From assembly GCF_009797935.1 (NCBI RefSeq), contig NZ_VOLC01000001.1:124001-188000 (forward strand): a stretch of DNA of 64,000 nucleotides, read 5' to 3'. Under the pieces are notes generated by a model. It was not told the origin of the DNA and did no database searches. It saw only the letters and a program-made list of their open reading frames with translations. Numbering within the stretch: the first letter of the stretch is position 1; every line of letters begins with the position of its first letter. Shown here piece after piece: positions 60,171-64,000 of this stretch. This DNA is from Lunatibacter salilacus (GTDB lineage: Bacteria; Bacteroidota; Bacteroidia; Cytophagales; Cyclobacteriaceae). The translations under genes were made by a program, and so were the position numbers.

Positions 60171-63100
60171 GTGAAAAAATATCAGGAGTTCAAACAGGTG
60201 CAATACCCTGAAATTGGCGAAAACATATTAGCATTTTGGAAAGCAAATCAGATATTTGAAAAGTCTGTCGAAAGCCGGGAGGGATCACAGACCTTCACTT
60301 TTTACGAAGGTCCACCTTCCGCTAACGGTACCCCTGGGATTCACCACGTCATGGCACGTACCATCAAGGATGTGTTCTGCCGATACAAAACCCTGCGGGG
60401 ATTTCAGGTAAAGCGCAAAGGCGGATGGGATACCCATGGCTTGCCTGTAGAACTGCAGGTGGAGAAGGATCTGGGGATTACCAAGGATGATATTGGAAAA
60501 AGCATTTCTGTGGAGGAATACAACCAAAAATGCCGGGAAACGGTAATGCGTTATAAAAACGAATGGGATGACCTGACGGAAAAGATCGGCTATTGGGTAG
60601 ATTTGGATGATCCGTATATCACCTTTGACGCCAAATATGTGGAGACCTTGTGGTATCTCTTAAAAAAACTATACGATAAAGATTTACTCTATAAGGGCTA
60701 CACCATACAGCCCTATTCGCCGGCAGCCGGAACCGGACTAAGTTCCCATGAACTCAATCAGCCGGGTTGCTACCGGGATGTCAAAGACACGTCTATCACC
60801 GCGCAATTTAAGGTAAAAGGAGAAGTAGATACCTATATACTCGCTTGGACCACTACACCTTGGACCCTCCCCTCCAATTCCGCTTTGGCAGTAGGAGAAA
60901 AATTGGATTATGTAAAAGTTAAGACTTTTAACCCCTACACGTTTGAACCAGAAACCGTCATCTTGGCAAGAGAAAGGATGGCCGGGTATTTTAACCCAAA
61001 GGCAGCGGACATCTCTTTGGAAGCCTATAATCCGGGAGATAAGCTGATACCCTATAAGGTCTTAGTGACCGTCAAAGGGACTGATCTTTTGGGTTTGGCT
61101 TACGAACCGCTGTTTCCAATAGAAACACTTGCACTACCCCACCCTGCCTTCACCGTAATCACAGCTGACTACGTCACTACCGAAGACGGTACTGGCATCG
61201 TTCATCTGGCGAAAGCTTTTGGAGCTGATGACTTTAGGACCCTAGTTCAACAAAACGTACCCGGCATCTTTGTCAAAGACGAGCTGGGTAACGATATTCC
61301 CATAGTGGATAAAAAAGGAAAGTTTATCCCGGTTGTGGGTGAGTACCTGCTGGCTAAGATGAAGGAGCACGGGATATACGGTCACAAGGAACTGGGTGTG
61401 GATGATTTTTATGTCAAAAATTATCCGAAAGATGACGAAGCCAATCCGGACTACAAATCTACGGACGTAATCATTTCGATCATTCTGAAAAACGAGAACA
61501 AGGCCTTTAAGGTCGAAAAATACGAACACAGCTACCCTCACTGTTGGAGGACGGACATGCCCATCCTTTATTATCCGATGGAAAGCTGGTTTATCAAAAC
61601 CACCGCTTACAAGGATAAGCTGGTCGCCCACAACAAAACCATCAACTGGAAGCCGGAAGCTACCGGAACGGGAAGGTTTGGAAACTGGCTGGAGAATCTG
61701 GTAGATTGGAACCTAAGCCGATCACGATTCTGGGGAACTCCTCTTCCTATCTGGAGAACTGAAGACGGATCCGAAACATTATGTATCGGTTCAATCTCTG
61801 AGCTGGAAGCAGGAATCGCTGACGCAATTTCTAAGGGCTTTATGGAAAAATCCCCTTATGAAGGTAAAGAAGTAGATCTGCACCGTCCCTATGTGGATGA
61901 TGTGGTGTTGGCGTCCCCAAGCGGCCAAAGAATGTTCCGGGAGACAGACCTTATCGATGTTTGGTTTGACTCGGGGGCAATGCCCTATGCCCAGTGGCAC
62001 TATCCGTTTGAAAATCAGGAAATCTTCGAGGCCAACTATCCGGCGGATTTTATTGCGGAAGGCGTGGATCAGACAAGGGGCTGGTTTTTCACACTGCACA
62101 CACTATCCGTGATGTTGTTTGACAGTATATCCTTTAAAAACGTCATTGCTAACGGGCTTGTTCTGGATAAAAACGGCAACAAAATGTCCAAACGCTTGGG
62201 CAATGCCGTGGATCCCTTCAAGACTCTAAAGGAGTACGGACCCGATGCGCTTCGCTGGTACATGCTCAGCAATGCCAACCCGTGGGATAATCTAAAATTC
62301 AATGAAGAAGGTGTCGCAGAAGTACAGCGAAGGTTTTTCGGTACGCTTCAAAACACCTACAACTTCTTTGCTTTATACGCCAACTTGGATCACTTCACCT
62401 ATGATACTGAACGAGCCATCCCGGTCAACGAGCGGCCTGAACTGGACCGGTGGATCATTTCCAAGCTACAGTCATTAATTCAGGATGTGGAGAAATCCCT
62501 AGACCACTACGACGCAACTCCTGCCACCCGGGTTATCATGAATTATACCGTAGACCAGTTGTCCAACTGGTATGTTCGGTTGGCCAGAAAACGGTTTTGG
62601 AGGGGAGATATGAACCCTGACAAACAAGCGGCCTACGAAACACTTTACGAATGCCTTCAGACAATCTCACAATTGATGTCACCTGTGGCACCTTTCTATG
62701 CCGAGTGGTTATACCAGAATCTTACGGCTGGAGCTCGGGAAGAAGGGCAGGATTTGGCAACTTCCGTGCACCTAACAAACTGGCAAGCCGCCAACCAAGA
62801 TTGGATACAAGATGACTTGGAGACAAGCATGAAGCTGGCTCAGGATATTTCTTCCTTAGTTCACTCTCTTCGTAAGAAAGAACGGCTCAAAGTTAGGCAG
62901 CCCCTTCAGAAAATCCTTATCCCTGTGTTATCGGAAAAAAGAAAGGCACAGATCCAACATGTAGAAGAGTTAATTCTTTCTGAAGTAAATATAAAAGCCA
63001 TCGACTACATCGATGACACTTCTGGGATATTGGTGAAAAGCATCAAACCCAATTTCGCCCTGCTTGGGAAGAAATATGGGCCACAAATGAAGTTGGTGAG

Positions 63101-63557
63101 CCAGAAGATTCAGGGATGGGGGAAAGATGAAATAGCAGTGATCGAGCAGGAAGGAAAAATCCAAATCAGTATTGGCAGCAATCAGGTTGACATTCTTTTG
63201 GAAGAAACGTTGATCAGTTCACAGGATATACCGGGTTGGTCAGTTGCTACAGAGAGTGGTTTGACCGTGGCGTTGGATGTCACCGTTACGGAGGTGCTTA
63301 AGCAGGAGGGAATTGCAAGGGATTTGGTCAACAGGATTCAAAACCTGAGAAAAGACATGGGTCTCGACGTACAGGACAAAATTCACATTACCTTAGCAAA
63401 CCAAAGCGAGGAAATAGATACGGCAATCCGTGCATTTTCCGAGTACATCCAAACAGAAACCCAGGCGTTGGAATTGACGTTTGTAAGAGAATTGCCAGAG
63501 GGAACCCTACTGGATATGGACGAATTCGAACTCACTGTGCTTGTAGAGAAAGTATAA
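60171..63557 (+). CDS. ileS: Isoleucyl-tRNA synthetase (type 2-like)
   Basis: The 1128-residue class I synthetase charges tRNA-Ile. The HIGH-type signature appears as GTPGIHHVMARTIKD near residue 53, and KMSKR near 671 as GNKMSKRLGNAVDP. The editing domain has TTTPWTLPSNSALAV (about 225-240). The GIHH variant and length fit the type 2 IleRS seen in eukaryotes and many Bacteroidota; members are less sensitive to mupirocin. Translation begins at GTG 60171, since the N-terminal motif KKYQEFKQVQYPEIGE starts right there. lspA follows after 4 bp. Confidence 0.95.
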   Translation: MKKYQEFKQVQYPEIGENILAFWKANQIFEKSVESREGSQTFTFYEGPPSANGTPGIHHVMARTIKDVFCRYKTLRGFQVKRKGGWDTHGLPVELQVEKDLGITKDDIGKSISVEEYNQKCRETVMRYKNEWDDLTEKIGYWVDLDDPYITFDAKYVETLWYLLKKLYDKDLLYKGYTIQPYSPAAGTGLSSHELNQPGCYRDVKDTSITAQFKVKGEVDTYILAWTTTPWTLPSNSALAVGEKLDYVKVKTFNPYTFEPETVILARERMAGYFNPKAADISLEAYNPGDKLIPYKVLVTVKGTDLLGLAYEPLFPIETLALPHPAFTVITADYVTTEDGTGIVHLAKAFGADDFRTLVQQNVPGIFVKDELGNDIPIVDKKGKFIPVVGEYLLAKMKEHGIYGHKELGVDDFYVKNYPKDDEANPDYKSTDVIISIILKNENKAFKVEKYEHSYPHCWRTDMPILYYPMESWFIKTTAYKDKLVAHNKTINWKPEATGTGRFGNWLENLVDWNLSRSRFWGTPLPIWRTEDGSETLCIGSISELEAGIADAISKGFMEKSPYEGKEVDLHRPYVDDVVLASPSGQRMFRETDLIDVWFDSGAMPYAQWHYPFENQEIFEANYPADFIAEGVDQTRGWFFTLHTLSVMLFDSISFKNVIANGLVLDKNGNKMSKRLGNAVDPFKTLKEYGPDALRWYMLSNANPWDNLKFNEEGVAEVQRRFFGTLQNTYNFFALYANLDHFTYDTERAIPVNERPELDRWIISKLQSLIQDVEKSLDHYDATPATRVIMNYTVDQLSNWYVRLARKRFWRGDMNPDKQAAYETLYECLQTISQLMSPVAPFYAEWLYQNLTAGAREEGQDLATSVHLTNWQAANQDWIQDDLETSMKLAQDISSLVHSLRKKERLKVRQPLQKILIPVLSEKRKAQIQHVEELILSEVNIKAIDYIDDTSGILVKSIKPNFALLGKKYGPQMKLVSQKIQGWGKDEIAVIEQEGKIQISIGSNQVDILLEETLISSQDIPGWSVATESGLTVALDVTVTEVLKQEGIARDLVNRIQNLRKDMGLDVQDKIHITLANQSEEIDTAIRAFSEYIQTETQALELTFVRELPEGTLLDMDEFELTVLVEKV

Positions 63558-63561
63558 CTTA

Positions 63562-64000
63562 TGAACTATATAAAATATTTCGGAATTACCCTGCTGATCA
63601 TTGTTATAGACCAGGTGGTGAAAATGGTCGTCCATTATCAGATGGATTTTGGCACCGTGGGTCAGATCAAAGTCTTTGGTGACTGGTTTAAGCTTCATTA
63701 TACAACCAACCCCGGCATGGCATTCGGTATGCAGCTAGGCTCGGAATACGGTAAATTAATTCTAACCAGCTTCCGGCTTATCGCCATGTTTGGAATTGGA
63801 TACTACTTGTATCTCTTGATTTCAAAATCAGCCCATCCTGGATACATCTTTTGTATATCTCTTATATTGGGCGGTGCTATAGGTAACCTGATTGACAGTG
63901 TGTTTTATGGTGCCTGGCTGGGAAATGCACCTTATGATGCACCAAGCCCTTGGTTTCACGGGCAGGTGATTGATATGTTTTACATCGATATTTGGGAGGG
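63562..64000 (+). CDS. lspA: Lipoprotein signal peptidase II (3' end cut by window)
   Basis: An ATG four bp after the ileS stop opens 146 codons to the window end. The first helix holds IVIDQVVKMVVHYQM with the conserved Asp, then FGDWFKLHYTTNPGMAFGMQ (Asn-Pro-Gly-x-Ala-Phe/Gly motif), GGAIGNLIDSVFYG and QVIDMFYIDIW with the catalytic Asp pair. LspA cleaves signal peptides of prolipoproteins at the lipid-modified Cys; many such proteins are encoded in this window. The gene lacks only its C-terminus. The ileS-lspA order is conserved in bacteria. Confidence 0.94.

Overview
The window looks like chromosomal DNA of a member of the Bacteroidota, most likely order Cytophagales (Cyclobacteriaceae-like). 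The case rests on a SusC/SusD outer-membrane pair, many lipoproteins with short leaders, Bacteroidota-type promoter boxes (TTTG / TAnnTTTG), a DNA polymerase III alpha subunit carrying its own N-terminal exonuclease, and a Na+-translocating NADH:quinone reductase. Gene content is mostly chromosomal housekeeping plus carbohydrate-related accessory genes. No phage, insertion sequence, CRISPR array, tRNA or rRNA was recognised.

Layout. 1-4.7 kb: minus-strand SusD (cut by the window edge) and SusC, with a small FecR-like fragment upstream. 4.9-6.7 kb: a lipoprotein metallophosphatase. 6.8-11.6 kb: dnaE and trxA, closed by a strong terminator. 11.7-18.8 kb (minus): DUF502 protein, nqrABCDE without nqrF, ispH and cmk. 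18.9-22 kb (plus): adenine deaminase and an orphan histidine kinase. 22-28.7 kb (minus): YpdA-type reductase, NRDE protein, Old Yellow Enzyme, a 190-bp palindromic intergenic element, and a large ThuA/sugar-dehydrogenase/PKD/cytochrome c lipoprotein. 28.8-36 kb: a probable L-rhamnose/rhamnoside locus (SDR dehydrogenase, rhamnose mutarotase, GH106 rhamnosidase, GntR regulator, NCS1 permease, 60-aa membrane protein). 36-39.1 kb (minus): DUF922, Ldh2-type dehydrogenase and DUF1080 proteins.

39.3-41.6 kb (plus): DksA/TraR-like protein with a degenerate zinc finger, scpB and a large-ribosomal-subunit pseudouridine synthase. 41.7-45.4 kb (minus): class C beta-lactamase-like hydrolase, a truncated alpha/beta hydrolase and an aldehyde dehydrogenase. 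45.5-46.6 kb: a 40-codon mini-gene and a non-coding block of 250-bp tandem repeats built from 9-bp periodic motifs. 46.6-50.4 kb: nucleotide and repair genes (udk, rdgB, LOG-type phosphoribohydrolase, free-methionine sulfoxide reductase, ribD). 50.4-52.4 kb: DUF4382 and CBM9-like exported proteins. 52.6-58.5 kb: a complete tripartite RND efflux operon preceded by a 16-bp perfect palindrome. 58.5-64 kb: dGTPase, ileS and lspA (cut by the right edge).

Functional links that can be read from the order: the nqr genes form one overlapping operon encoding a sodium pump; the 29-36 kb genes look like a rhamnose-releasing and catabolic unit with its own regulator and transporter; the RND genes form an envelope-spanning exporter. 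The most unusual material is the phased repeat block at 45.7-46.6 kb, the palindromic element at 24.9-25.1 kb, the FecR-like remnant, the nqr operon lacking nqrF, and the NCS1-family permease inside a rhamnoside locus.
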